From Gemmobacter lanyuensis (GTDB taxonomy: Bacteria; Pseudomonadota; Alphaproteobacteria; Rhodobacterales; Rhodobacteraceae): 64,000 nucleotides of DNA. Both the position numbers and the translations under genes were made by a program. The stretch covers positions 1-64,000 of the forward strand of contig NZ_BMYQ01000009.1 of NCBI RefSeq assembly GCF_014652355.1, in the 5' to 3' direction. Shown here one piece after another: positions 43,725-53,676 of the stretch; position 1 is the stretch's first letter, and each line of letters opens with the position of its first letter. The notes under the pieces are model-generated. The model worked only from the letters and a program-made list of their open reading frames with translations, was not told the origin of the DNA and did not search any database.

Positions 43725-44651
43725 TTACCCCCGGGCGCGCAGTGCGATCATCGAGCCCGCCGCCGCAATCAGCACCATCCCCGCCCCTGCAAGCAGGCTC
43801 AGCGTCTCCCCCCAGATCAGCCAGCTCCATAGCGCAGAAGCCGGCAGGATCACATATTCAAAGACCGACACCCGGCTCGCATCCGCCAGCTGATAGGCCT
43901 TGATCATCATTCCCACCCCGATCAGCGACCCCGCCGCCTGGATCAGCGTCCAGAAGTAGAAGGTGGTCGAAGGCCAGATCGGCCCCCGCATGACGAAACC
44001 GGCAGTCCCCGCGGGCGCCTCCAGCGGCCAGACCGTCAGCACCGCCATCCCCACCAACCCCAGCAGCCCCAATGCGAAGAAGAACCCGCCCAGCAGCGTC
44101 TCGGCCGTCTCATCGGCACACCATTCCCGCGTGGCGATATTCCCCAGCGCATAAAGCGCCCCTGCCAGCACCGGCAGCACGGCGGCAAGGCTCGTCCCGT
44201 CCAGCGCCTCGCGCCCCAGCACCATGACCACCCCGGCAAACCCGATGGCCACCGCCAGAATGCGCACCGGCCCGATGTGATGCCCATAGGCAAAGCGCGA
44301 AATCAGCAGCACGAAGATCGGCGCCGTGAACAGCCCCGCCGCAACCAGCGCAACCGGCAGAAAAGCGAGCGCCCCGAAATAGATCAGCATGGCACCGCCG
44401 TGAATCGCAGATCGCGCCACCACCGCCTTCAGGTTCACCGGCCGCAGCCGGAACCGCAGCGGCGCCATCAGCGCAAGCAAGATTGCCCAGGCCATGACAG
44501 CCCGCGTCGCGTGGAACTGCCACAGCCCCGCCTCGGCCGCGATGACGCGCACATAGTTGTCGGTAAAGCCGATCACCATTGCGTAAACCAGAACCATGCC
44601 TCCGGCCAGCAGGGTGCGGTCCGGTGTCGCAGTGATGTTAGCGGTGGTCAT
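43725..44651 (-). CDS. DMT-superfamily (EamA) transporter
   Basis: The 308-residue protein has ten predicted transmembrane helices in two EamA halves (about 15-140 and 165-300). Such proteins export or import small metabolites; substrate is unknown. The ATG has GAAAGGAAA upstream. It is divergent from the acyl-CoA synthetase gene, with 101 bases between. Confidence 0.88.
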   Translation of the reverse strand: MTTANITATPDRTLLAGGMVLVYAMVIGFTDNYVRVIAAEAGLWQFHATRAVMAWAILLALMAPLRFRLRPVNLKAVVARSAIHGGAMLIYFGALAFLPVALVAAGLFTAPIFVLLISRFAYGHHIGPVRILAVAIGFAGVVMVLGREALDGTSLAAVLPVLAGALYALGNIATREWCADETAETLLGGFFFALGLLGLVGMAVLTVWPLEAPAGTAGFVMRGPIWPSTTFYFWTLIQAAGSLIGVGMMIKAYQLADASRVSVFEYVILPASALWSWLIWGETLSLLAGAGMVLIAAAGSMIALRARG

Positions 44652-44752
44652 CGCGCAATTTCCTTTCGTGCTCTCTTTTCAATGGCACGCAGCCGCCGCA
44701 GACTGCCCGTCGGAAAACGACATATCCGGACCCAAACCGAGGAGGAACCGCA

Positions 44753-46408
44753 ATGGGATGGTTGGCCGATGAAACCGGACTGGAGAAGACAGCGGCGAAT
44801 TACGCCCCGCTGACCCCGCTGTCGCATCTGCGCCGTGCGGCCGAAATCCACGCCGATCGCATCGCCCTTGCCTATCGCGGCCGCCATGTGCGCTATGCAG
44901 ACTATATGCAGCGGGTCACCCAGCTGGCCGCGGCCCTTGCCGGGCGCGGCATCCGCCCCGGCGATGTCATCGCAACCCTCCTGCCGAATATTCCCGCCCA
45001 GGCCGAAGCGCATTTCGGCGTGCCCGCCTGCGGCGCTGTGCTGAACACCATCAACACGCGGCTGGATGCCGAAACCATTGCTTATATCTTCGGTCATGCC
45101 GGGGCGCGGATGGTGCTGGTGGACAGTGCCCTGATCCCGCTGGCCGAGGCGGCGATCCGCCGCATGACCAGCGTCGCCCCCCAGATCATCGAGGTCACGG
45201 ATACCGAAGCCGGGCATACCCCTTCGGGCCATTATCTGGGCTATGAGGATCTGGTTGCCGAAGGCACCCCCGATTTCGACTGGATCCTGCCGCAGGATGA
45301 ATGGGAAAGCCTTGCCATCAACTATACCTCGGGCACCACGGGGCGGCCCAAGGGCGTGGTCTATCACCACCGCGGCGCTTATCTTGCGACCATGGCCAAT
45401 GTCATCGCCTGGCGGATGCAGCTGTTCCCAAAGATGCTGACCATCGTGCCGCTCTTTCATTGCAACGGCTGGGTGCAGCCCTGGCTGGTGCCGATGATGG
45501 GGGGAACGCTGGTCCTGTGCCGAGATGTGAACGCCAAGGCGATCTATGACGCCATCGCGGATGAGGGCGTCACCCATTTCGGCGGCGCGCCCATCGTGCT
45601 GAACACGATCATCAACGCCCGCCCCGAAGACCGCCGTCCCTTTGACCATATTGTCGAGGTCTTTACCGCAGGCGCTCCGCCCCCTGCCGCGACGCTGGCC
45701 GCGATTGAACCGCTGGGCTTCAACGTGACCCAGGTCTATGGCCTGACCGAAACCTATGGCCCCGCCACCGAATGTCTGTGGAAGCCGGAATGGGACAGCA
45801 CCACGGGCGAGGATCGCGCCGCGCTCAAGGCCCGAACCGGGGTGGCGATGGCCATGCTCGATGCCGCCGCGGTGCATGACAGCCACGGCACCCCCGTGCC
45901 GCGCGACGCCGCCCATCTGGGCGAGATTGCCATGCGCGGCAATCTGGTGATGAAGGGCTATTACAAGAACCCCGAAGCCACGGCCGAAGCCTTCAAGGGC
46001 GGCTGGTTCCGATCCGGCGACATCGCCTATCAAACACCGGACGGCTATCTCAAGATCACCGACCGCGCCAAGGACATCATCATCTCGGGCGGTGAGAATG
46101 TCAGCTCGGTCGAAGTCGAGGGCGCGCTGATGCATCACCCGGCCGTCAGCCTCTGCGCCGTTGTGGCCAAGCCCGATGACAAATGGGGCGAAGTGCCCTG
46201 CGCCTTCGTGGAACTGAAGCCCGGCCAGACCGCGACCGAGGAAGAGCTGATCCGTTTTGCCCGCGCCCGGCTAGCAGGCTTTGCCACACCCAAGGCGGTG
46301 GTCTTCTGCGATCTGCCCAAGACCTCGACCGGGAAGATCCAGAAGTTCGAATTGCGCGCCGTGGCCAAGCTGATGGCACAGCAGCAACAGACCGCCCAAA
46401 GCGCCTGA
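44753..46408 (+). CDS. AMP-binding acyl-CoA synthetase
   Basis: The 551-residue protein has the ANL-superfamily motifs YTSGTTGRPKGVV (P-loop, near 185), the YGLTETYGP motif and the hinge DRAKDIIISGGENVSS. The closing PKTSTGKIQK holds the catalytic lysine. It activates a carboxylic acid with ATP and CoA. The sequence fits the medium-chain or plant-AAE-like branch; the exact acid cannot be read from sequence. The ATG follows GAGGAGG. Confidence 0.9.
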   Translation: MGWLADETGLEKTAANYAPLTPLSHLRRAAEIHADRIALAYRGRHVRYADYMQRVTQLAAALAGRGIRPGDVIATLLPNIPAQAEAHFGVPACGAVLNTINTRLDAETIAYIFGHAGARMVLVDSALIPLAEAAIRRMTSVAPQIIEVTDTEAGHTPSGHYLGYEDLVAEGTPDFDWILPQDEWESLAINYTSGTTGRPKGVVYHHRGAYLATMANVIAWRMQLFPKMLTIVPLFHCNGWVQPWLVPMMGGTLVLCRDVNAKAIYDAIADEGVTHFGGAPIVLNTIINARPEDRRPFDHIVEVFTAGAPPPAATLAAIEPLGFNVTQVYGLTETYGPATECLWKPEWDSTTGEDRAALKARTGVAMAMLDAAAVHDSHGTPVPRDAAHLGEIAMRGNLVMKGYYKNPEATAEAFKGGWFRSGDIAYQTPDGYLKITDRAKDIIISGGENVSSVEVEGALMHHPAVSLCAVVAKPDDKWGEVPCAFVELKPGQTATEEELIRFARARLAGFATPKAVVFCDLPKTSTGKIQKFELRAVAKLMAQQQQTAQSA

Positions 46409-46418
46409 TGCCCCGCCC

Positions 46419-46447
46419 AACCCATGCGGGTGCCGCCCGCATGGGTT
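46419..46447 (+). terminator. Hairpin after the acyl-CoA synthetase gene
   Basis: AACCCATGCGGG (46419-46430) and CCCGCATGGGTT (46436-46447) form a perfect 12-bp stem with a 5-nt loop. It is followed by GATG, without a T tract. Confidence 0.6.
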
Positions 46448-46512
46448 GATGCGGTTGTGACCCTGCGGCTTTGGCGTTAAGCTGCCGGGAAAAGGGGCAG
46501 AAAAGGCCATCC

Positions 46513-47538
46513 ATGCGCAGCACCGCGCTCACGCAATTCGCGAAACTGGAATCCACCGGCCTCTGGCGGGAAGCTCCGGAATTGCAGCGCCGCGAGGTGA
46601 TCGTTTCGGTTGGCGAAGCGTCGCTGACGATTTCCGATCCGCGCAGCGAAAGCGCCCTGTCGCATTGGTCGCTGCCTGCCGTGGAACGGCTGAACCCCGG
46701 CGAATTACCCGCGCTGTTTGCGCCGGGGCGCGACGCGCTGGAAACGCTGGAAATCGACGATCAGCTGATGATCCAGTCGCTCGACAAGGTCCGTGCGGCG
46801 CTGGCGGCGGCGCGGCCAAAACCGGGGCGGCTGCGGGGCAGCCTGCTGTTGGCGGGCACGCTTTCGGTGCTGGTTCTGGCCATCGCCTTCATCCCGGGGG
46901 CTTTGGTGGATCACACGGCTTCGATGGCCCCCCCTGCCACGCGGCTGGCGGTGGGTCGGTTGGCCCTGAATGACCTGAGCCTTGTGGCCGGCGCCCCCTG
47001 CAGCGATCCCTCCGGCCAAGCGGCGCTGGGGCGGCTTTCGACGCGGCTGTTCGGGCCGGGGGCGCCGCAGCTTGTTGTACTGCGCGACGGATCGGCACAG
47101 ACGCTGCATCTGCCGGGGAATATCCTGACCCTGCACCGCAGCCTGATCGAAAATGCCAATGGCCCCGAGATTGCCGCAGGCTACATTCTGGCCGAGGCGG
47201 AACGTGCCGCGCAGGCCGATCCGTTGAAGCCGCTCTTGCGCTACGCGGGGCTGCGGGCAACCTTTGGCCTGCTGACGACAGGGCGGCTTGATCCGGATGC
47301 GGTCACCGGCTACGGGCGCGACCTGCTGCTCGCCCCGGCCAGCGTGGTCGAGGCCGAACCGCTGCTGAAGCGCTTTGCCGCGGCGGGGCTGCCCTCCACC
47401 CCCTTTGCCCGCGCGGTGGACCCGACGGGCGAAACCACCCTGCCGCTGATCGAGGCCGATCCGATGGCCGAGGGCGAGATCACGCCCCTTCTGTCGGATG
47501 GCGACTGGATCAGCCTGCAGGCCATCTGCGCCGACTGA
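46513..47538 (+). CDS. Membrane-anchored protein of unknown function
   Basis: The 341-residue protein has a cytoplasmic N-terminal part (1-105) with a KVRAALAAARPKPG stretch and a single transmembrane helix (about 108-130). A periplasmic domain of about 210 residues follows. The segment NILTLHRSLIENANGPEIAAGYILAEAER is reminiscent of the helix region of M48-type peptidases, but there is no HExxH, so no activity is claimed. The ATG at 46513 lies shortly after the hairpin of the previous gene. I do not recognise the family. Confidence 0.7.
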   Translation: MRSTALTQFAKLESTGLWREAPELQRREVIVSVGEASLTISDPRSESALSHWSLPAVERLNPGELPALFAPGRDALETLEIDDQLMIQSLDKVRAALAAARPKPGRLRGSLLLAGTLSVLVLAIAFIPGALVDHTASMAPPATRLAVGRLALNDLSLVAGAPCSDPSGQAALGRLSTRLFGPGAPQLVVLRDGSAQTLHLPGNILTLHRSLIENANGPEIAAGYILAEAERAAQADPLKPLLRYAGLRATFGLLTTGRLDPDAVTGYGRDLLLAPASVVEAEPLLKRFAAAGLPSTPFARAVDPTGETTLPLIEADPMAEGEITPLLSDGDWISLQAICAD

Positions 47539-47550
47539 CCCCAAAAGAAA

Positions 47551-47583
47551 TCCCCCGGAACCTTGCGGCCCGGGGGAGGTTTA
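47551..47583 (+). terminator. Terminator after the unknown membrane-protein gene
   Basis: TCCCCCGG (47551-47558) and CCGGGGGA (47570-47577) are followed by GGTTTATT. It lies between two convergent genes and may serve both. Confidence 0.7.
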
Positions 47584-47618
47584 TTCTGCCCGTTTTTTGC
47601 TGCCTGCGACACCAACCA

Positions 47619-48944
47619 CTACCGGATGAAAGCGTCTCCGAACCCGACCGCGCGGGCCGCCGACAGCGCCGCACGCGCCGCACCGGCATCGGCAAAAGGA
47701 CCGGCCATGACCATCTGCAGCGCGCGCCCACCCTTGCTGATCTGGGCGCTGCCCACAGGCAGACCCAGCGCGCGCAGCCGCGCCTTAGCCCCATCGGCAT
47801 TCGACGGCACGCCGAAGGTGCCGACCTGCACGTAAAGCTTGCCTCCCAGCGCAGGCTGCGGAACAGCCATAGCCGCGGGTTTGGCCGCAACCGCACGCGG
47901 CTGTGTCTTGGTCGAGACCTGCACCTGCGGACGCACCACCACGACCGGCGCCTGCGCCGTCTGTTGCTGCAACCGGGCGGGCACCTGACGCGTCCAGATC
48001 TGATCCTGCGCCGCCTGCCCTTCGGCGGTGCCAAGCCCGCGATAGGGGTTGAGGCGGTCATCCTCCCACGCCAGTTTATAGCCTTGGGGCACGACAACAT
48101 CCGGCAAGGTTGCGGGGTTCACACCGACCACCGCGGCGACACCCGGCACCGCAGGCAACAGCACCGGATCAGCCACCGCACGGCCTACCTGCGCGGCGAC
48201 TTGCGCCCCGGCGCCCGGCGCATAGATCCCGGCGCCGCTGCGATTGTCCTCACCCATGGCGACCTTGGCATAGATCGGCGCGCGCGCGCCATCCAGCGAT
48301 CCGTACCCACGCGTGCACAAGACAGCGGAGCCGCCATTCGACAGCGCCACCACCTGCGCCACCGGGGCCGAGCTGTAGCAGCCGATCTTGTTCCCCGTTG
48401 CGCCCTGCGTCGCCGCCATGACCACCGGCTGCGGCGCCCGCACGACCGGGGCCTGCGCCATCATGACGGCAGCAGGCGGCGCGATTGGCGCAGGCAGCGC
48501 CTTGGCAAGTTCGGGCGAAATAGGCTTGGCCGGCGTCACCGCCCTAATTTTGGGCGGCGTGGTCAACGAAGCGACGGTGTCCATCGGCTTGCCGGTGGCC
48601 TTGGGGGCGGGGGGCAAGGGTTTCAGCGTCGCCACGACGGGGGCAGTATCGGCTTCGGGCAGGGGATCTGGCTCAACCGGAACAGGTTTTCCAAGCGTCG
48701 CAAGCGTCGGCGGATAGCCGCACAGCGCCTTGCGATCCCGGTTCACGCGCGGCACCCAGTTCACCGTGCCGTTCAGCCCCGCGCGCAAGAAAACGCATCC
48801 ACGGCTGTCCACATACATCTGGCCCTTGAAGCCTGCCGGGGGAAGTTCAGACGGCCCGCCAAGCTGCGACACCGTCTGTGCATGCGAAACAGTAACCCCG
48901 GCAACGGCCGCGAGGACCGCGACCGATACGATCTTACGAAACAT
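47619..48944 (-). CDS. SPOR-domain periplasmic protein
   Basis: The 441-residue protein has a signal peptide (cut near VSHA, residue 22) and an N-terminal region with conserved Cys (DSRGCVFLR and ALCGYPP). A long Ala/Pro/Val linker follows, and a C-terminal SPOR domain (about 365-441, LYVQVGTFGVPSNADGAKA). SPOR domains bind denuded glycan strands at the division septum. The start ATG at 48944 follows GGGGG. It is a cell-envelope or division-associated protein. The first half is not recognised. Confidence 0.83.
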   Translation of the reverse strand: MFRKIVSVAVLAAVAGVTVSHAQTVSQLGGPSELPPAGFKGQMYVDSRGCVFLRAGLNGTVNWVPRVNRDRKALCGYPPTLATLGKPVPVEPDPLPEADTAPVVATLKPLPPAPKATGKPMDTVASLTTPPKIRAVTPAKPISPELAKALPAPIAPPAAVMMAQAPVVRAPQPVVMAATQGATGNKIGCYSSAPVAQVVALSNGGSAVLCTRGYGSLDGARAPIYAKVAMGEDNRSGAGIYAPGAGAQVAAQVGRAVADPVLLPAVPGVAAVVGVNPATLPDVVVPQGYKLAWEDDRLNPYRGLGTAEGQAAQDQIWTRQVPARLQQQTAQAPVVVVRPQVQVSTKTQPRAVAAKPAAMAVPQPALGGKLYVQVGTFGVPSNADGAKARLRALGLPVGSAQISKGGRALQMVMAGPFADAGAARAALSAARAVGFGDAFIR

Positions 48945-49010
48945 GACTACCCCCTGTGGTATGGGCAGAATCATGCGACAGGATTGTTTTCGAGTAAAGG
49001 GGCTATCCCC

Positions 49011-49643
49011 TCATTTTGTACCGAACATGCGGTCACCCGCATCCCCTAGCCCCGGCACAATATATCCATGGTCATTAAGGTGCGAATCCAGCGAGGCCGT
49101 GACGATCGGCACATCGGGATGGGCCTCTTTCATGCGCTGCACCCCTTCCGGCGCGGCCAGAAGGCAGAGGAACCGGATATTCTTGGCCCCCGATTGTTTC
49201 AAAAGATCAATCGCCGCGACCGAGGAATTGCCGGTGGCCAGCATCGGATCGACGACGATGCAGATCCGCTCCTCCAGGTGGTCGGGAACCTTGCAGTAGT
49301 ATTGCACCGGTTGCAGCGTTTCCGGATCCCGGTACAATCCGACAAAGCCGACCCGCGCCGCCGGGATCAGTTCCAGGATGCCGTCCAGCAGCCCGTTCCC
49401 CGCCCGCAGGATCGAGATCAGCGCCAGTTTCTTGCCGTCCAGCGTGGGGGCGTCCATCTCCTGGATCGGGGTTTCGATCCGGGTGGTGGTCATGTCCAGC
49501 TCGCGCGTCACCTCATAGGCCAGAAGCAGGCTGATTTCCTTGAGCAACCGCCGGAACCCAGCAGTCGAGGTGTTCTTGTCGCGCATGATGGTCAGCTTGT
49601 GCTGCACCAGCGGGTGATTGACGACGGTCAGATGTTCAGCCAT
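49011..49643 (-). CDS. upp: Uracil phosphoribosyltransferase
   Basis: The 210-residue enzyme has the PRPP loop [10 protein letters not shown] (near 130-139) and the [11 protein letters not shown] motif, and ends in the family's [10 protein letters not shown]. It turns uracil and PRPP into UMP. The ATG at 49643 overlaps the end of the add gene by eight bases. It is the last gene of the cdd-deoA-deoB-add-upp operon. Confidence 0.95.
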   Translation of the reverse strand: MAEHLTVVNHPLVQHKLTIMRDKNTSTAGFRRLLKEISLLLAYEVTRELDMTTTRIETPIQEMDAPTLDGKKLALISILRAGNGLLDGILELIPAARVGFVGLYRDPETLQPVQYYCKVPDHLEERICIVVDPMLATGNSSVAAIDLLKQSGAKNIRFLCLLAAPEGVQRMKEAHPDVPIVTASLDSHLNDHGYIVPGLGDAGDRMFGTK

Positions 49644-50628
49644 GCGCGGCCTCCAGCGTTTTTGCGAGGGTTTCCTTGGTGTCCCTGTCACAGAAGGCTG
49701 CGTCAAGGGCGGTGCGGTTCAGCGTGGCGAAAACGCCCGCATCCCAATCAAAGGCATCGGCCAGCCGGTCCCATTCGCGGGTCAGGCTGGTGTGGAAGAA
49801 CGGCGGATCATCGGTCGAGACGGTGACCTTCACCCCCCGGTCGAAAAGTTGCCCGATGGGATGCTTGCGCCAGTCAGGGTAGATCCCCAGCGCGATGTTC
49901 GATCCGGGGCAAACCTCCAACACGGTGCCGCGTTCGGCCAGTTCATCGACCAACGCCAGATCCTCGATGGCCCGGACCCCGTGGCCCATCCGCGTGGGGT
50001 TCAGCGCCTTCAGCGTGGCGCGGATATGATCAGGGCCGCGCCATTCCCCGGCATGGGCGGTAATGCCCAGCCCAGCCTCGCGCGCGCAGTCGAAGGACCA
50101 GGCGAAATCGGCGGGCTCGCAGACCTTTTCATCCCCTGCAATGCCGAACCCAGTAACAAAGGCCCCCGCGGTTTCAGCGGCGCAGACGGCCACCTCGCGC
50201 GCCTTGTCTGGGCCGAAATGGCGGATCGGTGTCACGATCCCGCGCAGCGTGATGCCCATCTGTATGCGGGCGATGGCGGCGGCCTCTTCGATGGCATGAA
50301 GATATTCGCGCCAGGCGCCCAGATCCCGCCCGCCACAGAAATCGGGGGAAAGGAAGGTTTCGCCATAGATCACGCCGTTTTCCGCGCTTTGCTCCAGCAC
50401 GGCCAGCGTGAGGCGATGGTAATCCATCGGCGTGACCAGAACCGAGGTCGCGGCCTCATAGACCTTCAGGAAATGCCAGAAGTCACGATAGGCATAATGG
50501 CCACGCTCATCGAAGATGCCGGAAATGTCGATCTTCTTTTCCTGCGACAGGCCGCGGATGAAGGCGGGCGGGGCCGCGCCTTCCAGATGCAGGTGAAGTT
50601 CGATCTTGGGGTGCTGGCGCAGCGTCAC
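49636..50628 (-). CDS. add: Adenosine deaminase
   Basis: The 330-residue metal enzyme has the zinc ligands HLHLEG (near residue 13), the HAGEWRGPD motif with catalytic Glu, and STDDPPFF with the metal-binding Asp. It deaminates adenosine or deoxyadenosine to (deoxy)inosine. Start is GTG at 50628, chosen because AAGGAG lies eight bases ahead and the conserved [10 protein letters not shown] follows at once. It overlaps deoB by four bases and upp by eight. Confidence 0.92.
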   Translation of the reverse strand: MTLRQHPKIELHLHLEGAAPPAFIRGLSQEKKIDISGIFDERGHYAYRDFWHFLKVYEAATSVLVTPMDYHRLTLAVLEQSAENGVIYGETFLSPDFCGGRDLGAWREYLHAIEEAAAIARIQMGITLRGIVTPIRHFGPDKAREVAVCAAETAGAFVTGFGIAGDEKVCEPADFAWSFDCAREAGLGITAHAGEWRGPDHIRATLKALNPTRMGHGVRAIEDLALVDELAERGTVLEVCPGSNIALGIYPDWRKHPIGQLFDRGVKVTVSTDDPPFFHTSLTREWDRLADAFDWDAGVFATLNRTALDAAFCDRDTKETLAKTLEAAHG

Positions 50629-51836
50629 AGAAAGCTCCTTCCCGGACCTTGGGACGGCAGGCCCAGATGGGCCGCGACGCTTGCCGCGACATCGACGAAA
50701 GCGCAAGGACCAATCTCGCCCACACCCAGCCCGGCGACCAGAACCGGCACACGTTCACGCGTGTGTTCCGTGCCATGCCAGGTCGGATCATTGCCGTGAT
50801 CGGCGGTGAAAACCGCCAGATCCCCCGGACGCAGCCGTGCCAGAAAGGCCCCGGCGCGGGCATCGAACCATTCCAGCGCGCGGGCATAGCCCGACACGTC
50901 GCGGCGGTGGCCATAGAGGCTGTCAAACTCGACAAAGTTCGCAAAGGTCAAGCTTCCGGGTTCCGCAGTGTCTATCAACCGGTCCAAATGATCGAAAAGT
51001 GCAGCATCATCTTTGCCCTTGTGCAGCTTGCCGATCCCCCGGTGGGAAAAGATATCGCCGATCTTGCCGACCGCATGGGTGGGGCAGCCCGCATCCTGCA
51101 CCCAGTCCAGCAGCGTCGGCGCTGGCGGGGCAATCGCAAAGTCGCGGCGGTTCGAGGTGCGGCTGAAGGCGCCCGGTTCGCCCACGAAGGGACGTGCGAT
51201 AACACGGCCGATCTTCATCGCATGCAGCGTCGGGGCCAGCCCCTCGCAAAGCGCGATCAACCGGTCGAGGCCAAAGCTTCCCTCATGCGCGGCGATCTGG
51301 AAGACGCTATCGGCCGAGGTGTAGCAGATGGGCCAGCCGCTCTGCATATGTTCGGCGCCGAGGCGGTCGATGATCGCGGTGCCGCTGTCATGGCAATTGC
51401 CCAGGATGCCTGCGACGCCCCCGATGCGGCAGACCTCGGCCACCAGCGTGTCGGGGAAGGCGGGAACTGTATTGGGGAAATAGCCCCAGTCCCATGGCAC
51501 CGGCACCCCTGCCAGCTCCCAATGGCCCGAGGGCGTGTCCTTGCCGCGCGACACCTCGGTCGCGGCGCCCCAGCGGCCCTGTGGCACGGCGCCAAGTCCC
51601 GGCGCGGTGACGCCCGACGCCAAAGTCAGCGCAGCCCCCAGCCCCAGGCCATCCAGCACGGGCAGACACAGCGGACCGCTACGCCCCTCCTCGGCCCGGC
51701 CCGCGGCGCAGGCGGCGGCGATATGGCCCAGCGTATTCGCCCCCGCATCCGTGCCATGGGCATCGCCGAATTCGGCCGCATCCGGCGCGCCGCCGATGCC
51801 GACACTGTCCATCACGATCAGAAAGGCGCGGGTCAT
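50625..51836 (-). CDS. deoB: Phosphopentomutase
   Basis: The 403-residue alkaline-phosphatase-superfamily enzyme has MDSVGIGG at the start, the KDTPSGHWE motif with the phosphorylated Thr, and the metal site TADHGNDP. It converts (deoxy)ribose-1-phosphate to the 5-phosphate. The ATG overlaps the deoA stop (ATGA). It links the phosphorylase to central metabolism. Confidence 0.96.
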   Translation of the reverse strand: MTRAFLIVMDSVGIGGAPDAAEFGDAHGTDAGANTLGHIAAACAAGRAEEGRSGPLCLPVLDGLGLGAALTLASGVTAPGLGAVPQGRWGAATEVSRGKDTPSGHWELAGVPVPWDWGYFPNTVPAFPDTLVAEVCRIGGVAGILGNCHDSGTAIIDRLGAEHMQSGWPICYTSADSVFQIAAHEGSFGLDRLIALCEGLAPTLHAMKIGRVIARPFVGEPGAFSRTSNRRDFAIAPPAPTLLDWVQDAGCPTHAVGKIGDIFSHRGIGKLHKGKDDAALFDHLDRLIDTAEPGSLTFANFVEFDSLYGHRRDVSGYARALEWFDARAGAFLARLRPGDLAVFTADHGNDPTWHGTEHTRERVPVLVAGLGVGEIGPCAFVDVAASVAAHLGLPSQGPGRSFL

Positions 51837-53146
51837 GCTGTCATCCTTTTGCGGACCAGCGCCGGGATCGACCCGGCCGCAGGGCCAATGTGGTAAGCCG
51901 CCTGCACTGCCGCCACGGCCCGTTGGGCGGCGTCATTGTCGGCGGCGTGAACGCGGGCAAGCGGTACGCCCCGATGCATCTGCATGCCCAACCCCGCAAG
52001 GTCAGAGAGCCCCACCGCCGGGTTCACCCGGTCGCCCTCTCGCAGGCGCCCGCCGCCCAGATGCACCACCACCTGGCCCAGGGCAAAGCCGTCAATTTCG
52101 GTGACAAAGCCCTCGGTCCGGGCCGGAACCTCGACCACCACGGGGGCAGCGGGCAGCCGGTCACGCCAGCGCTCCACGAAATCGGCAGGCCCACCCTGCG
52201 CGGCCACCATGCGGCCGAAGGTTTCGGCGGCGGCGCCGTTTTGCATCACCTGCCCCATCTGGCGCGCGCCTTCGGCAAGGTCGGGGACGAGGTCCGACAG
52301 CACCAGAACCTCAGCCCCGAGGGCTACGGTCAGATCCAGCAGGCGCGGGTTGATCTGGCGCGCGGTCAGCGTCTCCATCACCTCGATGACCTCAAGCGCA
52401 TTGCCCGCCGCCGAGGCAAGCGGCTGGTTCATATCGGTGATCAGCGCAGAGGTGCGGCACCCCGCCCCGTTCGCCGCCGTAATCAGCGCGTGGGCCAGCG
52501 CCTCGGCGCGCGCCATATCGGGCATGAAGGCGCCTGAACCGACCTTCACATCCAGCACCAGCGCCCCCAGCCCGGCCGCAAGCTTCTTGGACAGGATCGA
52601 GGCGGTGATCAGATCGATGCTTTCCACCGTCGAGGTAACGTCGCGGATCGCGTAAAGCCGCTTGTCGGCGGGGGCGATATCGGCAGTGGCAGCCACGATG
52701 GCGCATCCCAGATCGCCCACCTGGGCGCGCAGCTCACGTTCCGACAGGGCGGTGCGAAAGCCGGGGATCGCCTCAAGCTTGTCAAGCGTGCCGCCGGTAT
52801 GCCCAAGCCCCCGCCCCGACACCATCGGCACATAGGCCCCGCAGGCCGCCAGCGCCGGGGCCAATAGAAGCGACACGCAATCACCGATGCCACCGGTCGA
52901 ATGTTTGTCCAGCACCGGCCCGGGCAGATCCCAGCGCAACACATGGCCCGAATCCCGCATGGCCAGCGTCAGCGCCACGCGCCCGGTTTCGGACAGGCCC
53001 TGCAACAGCACAGCCATGGCAAAGGCCCCTGCCTGTGCATCGCTCACCGCCCCGCTGGCCAGACCCTGGGCGAACCAGCGCAGGTCTTCTGCCGCGGGCT
53101 GGCCGCCGTCGCGCAGGGTGGCAATGATGCTGCGGGCGTCGGTCAT
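51833..53146 (-). CDS. deoA: Thymidine phosphorylase
   Basis: The 437-residue enzyme has the family signature DKHSTGGIGD (near 81-90), the SGRGLGHTGGTLDKLE phosphate and pyrimidine loop, and KLAAGLGALVLDVKVGSGAF. It splits thymidine to thymine and deoxyribose-1-phosphate. The ATG at 53146 overlaps the cdd stop by four bases; the longer frame to 53290 is an artefact. Confidence 0.95.
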   Translation of the reverse strand: MTDARSIIATLRDGGQPAAEDLRWFAQGLASGAVSDAQAGAFAMAVLLQGLSETGRVALTLAMRDSGHVLRWDLPGPVLDKHSTGGIGDCVSLLLAPALAACGAYVPMVSGRGLGHTGGTLDKLEAIPGFRTALSERELRAQVGDLGCAIVAATADIAPADKRLYAIRDVTSTVESIDLITASILSKKLAAGLGALVLDVKVGSGAFMPDMARAEALAHALITAANGAGCRTSALITDMNQPLASAAGNALEVIEVMETLTARQINPRLLDLTVALGAEVLVLSDLVPDLAEGARQMGQVMQNGAAAETFGRMVAAQGGPADFVERWRDRLPAAPVVVEVPARTEGFVTEIDGFALGQVVVHLGGGRLREGDRVNPAVGLSDLAGLGMQMHRGVPLARVHAADNDAAQRAVAAVQAAYHIGPAAGSIPALVRKRMTA

Positions 53147-53535
53147 GCCCGATCCATATGTTCCAGCGTAAAGACGCCCGGCAGCAGATCGGCCACCGTC
53201 ATCTGGCGCGACAGGCCGTCGGTGGTGCACAGCGTGACCACCACATCCTGCGCTGCGAATTCGGCGATCTTCTGGCGGCAGCCCCCGCAAGGTGGCACGG
53301 GCGAGGGGCTGTCGGCGATCACCAGAATTTCGGCAATGCGCTGATCCCCGGCGGCAATCATTGCGGCAATCGCCCCTGCCTCGGCGCAGGTGCCTTCGGG
53401 ATAGGCCACGTTTTCGACATTGCAGCCGACATGCAGGTTCCCGGCCGTGGACCGCAGCGCCGCCCCCACCTTGAAACGCGAATAGGGCGCATAGGCATTT
53501 TCGCGCACGCGGGTGGCGGCTTCCAGAAGGGACAT
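53143..53535 (-). CDS. cdd: Cytidine deaminase
   Basis: The 130-residue short-form enzyme has the zinc site CAEAGAIAA (with catalytic Glu) and PPCGGCRQ, plus the substrate helix FKVGAAL. It deaminates cytidine and deoxycytidine to uridine forms. It is the first gene of the salvage operon. A perfect GACCA-AC-TGGTC palindrome lies 21-32 bases ahead of the start and is a candidate operator. Confidence 0.95.
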   Translation of the reverse strand: MSLLEAATRVRENAYAPYSRFKVGAALRSTAGNLHVGCNVENVAYPEGTCAEAGAIAAMIAAGDQRIAEILVIADSPSPVPPCGGCRQKIAEFAAQDVVVTLCTTDGLSRQMTVADLLPGVFTLEHMDRA

Positions 53536-53555
53536 GGCTTTGCTCCGGGCAGTTT

Positions 53556-53567
53556 GACCAACTGGTC
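53556..53567 (-). promoter_or_regulatory. Palindromic candidate operator of the cdd-deoA-deoB-add-upp operon
   Basis: GACCA-AC-TGGTC is a perfect 5+5 inverted repeat with a 2-base centre, 21-32 bases upstream of the cdd ATG. GACCA/TGGTC half-sites are typical of GntR-family regulators such as FadR. No regulator gene lies next to the operon, so the binder is unknown. Confidence 0.5.
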
Positions 53568-53676
53568 GGATTGTGCGGCAGGCGGGCGCGTTAGGCAAGC
53601 CGCGCCCTCGGGGCATTCGACAGGCGATCTTCGCCCAAACGTGAAGCAGTGTTGCACAAATCGGACGTTGTTGCCG

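Noticed and set aside
46513-47538. M48-type peptidase
   Set aside because: A helix near residue 220 is reminiscent of that family, but the HExxH zinc motif is absent.
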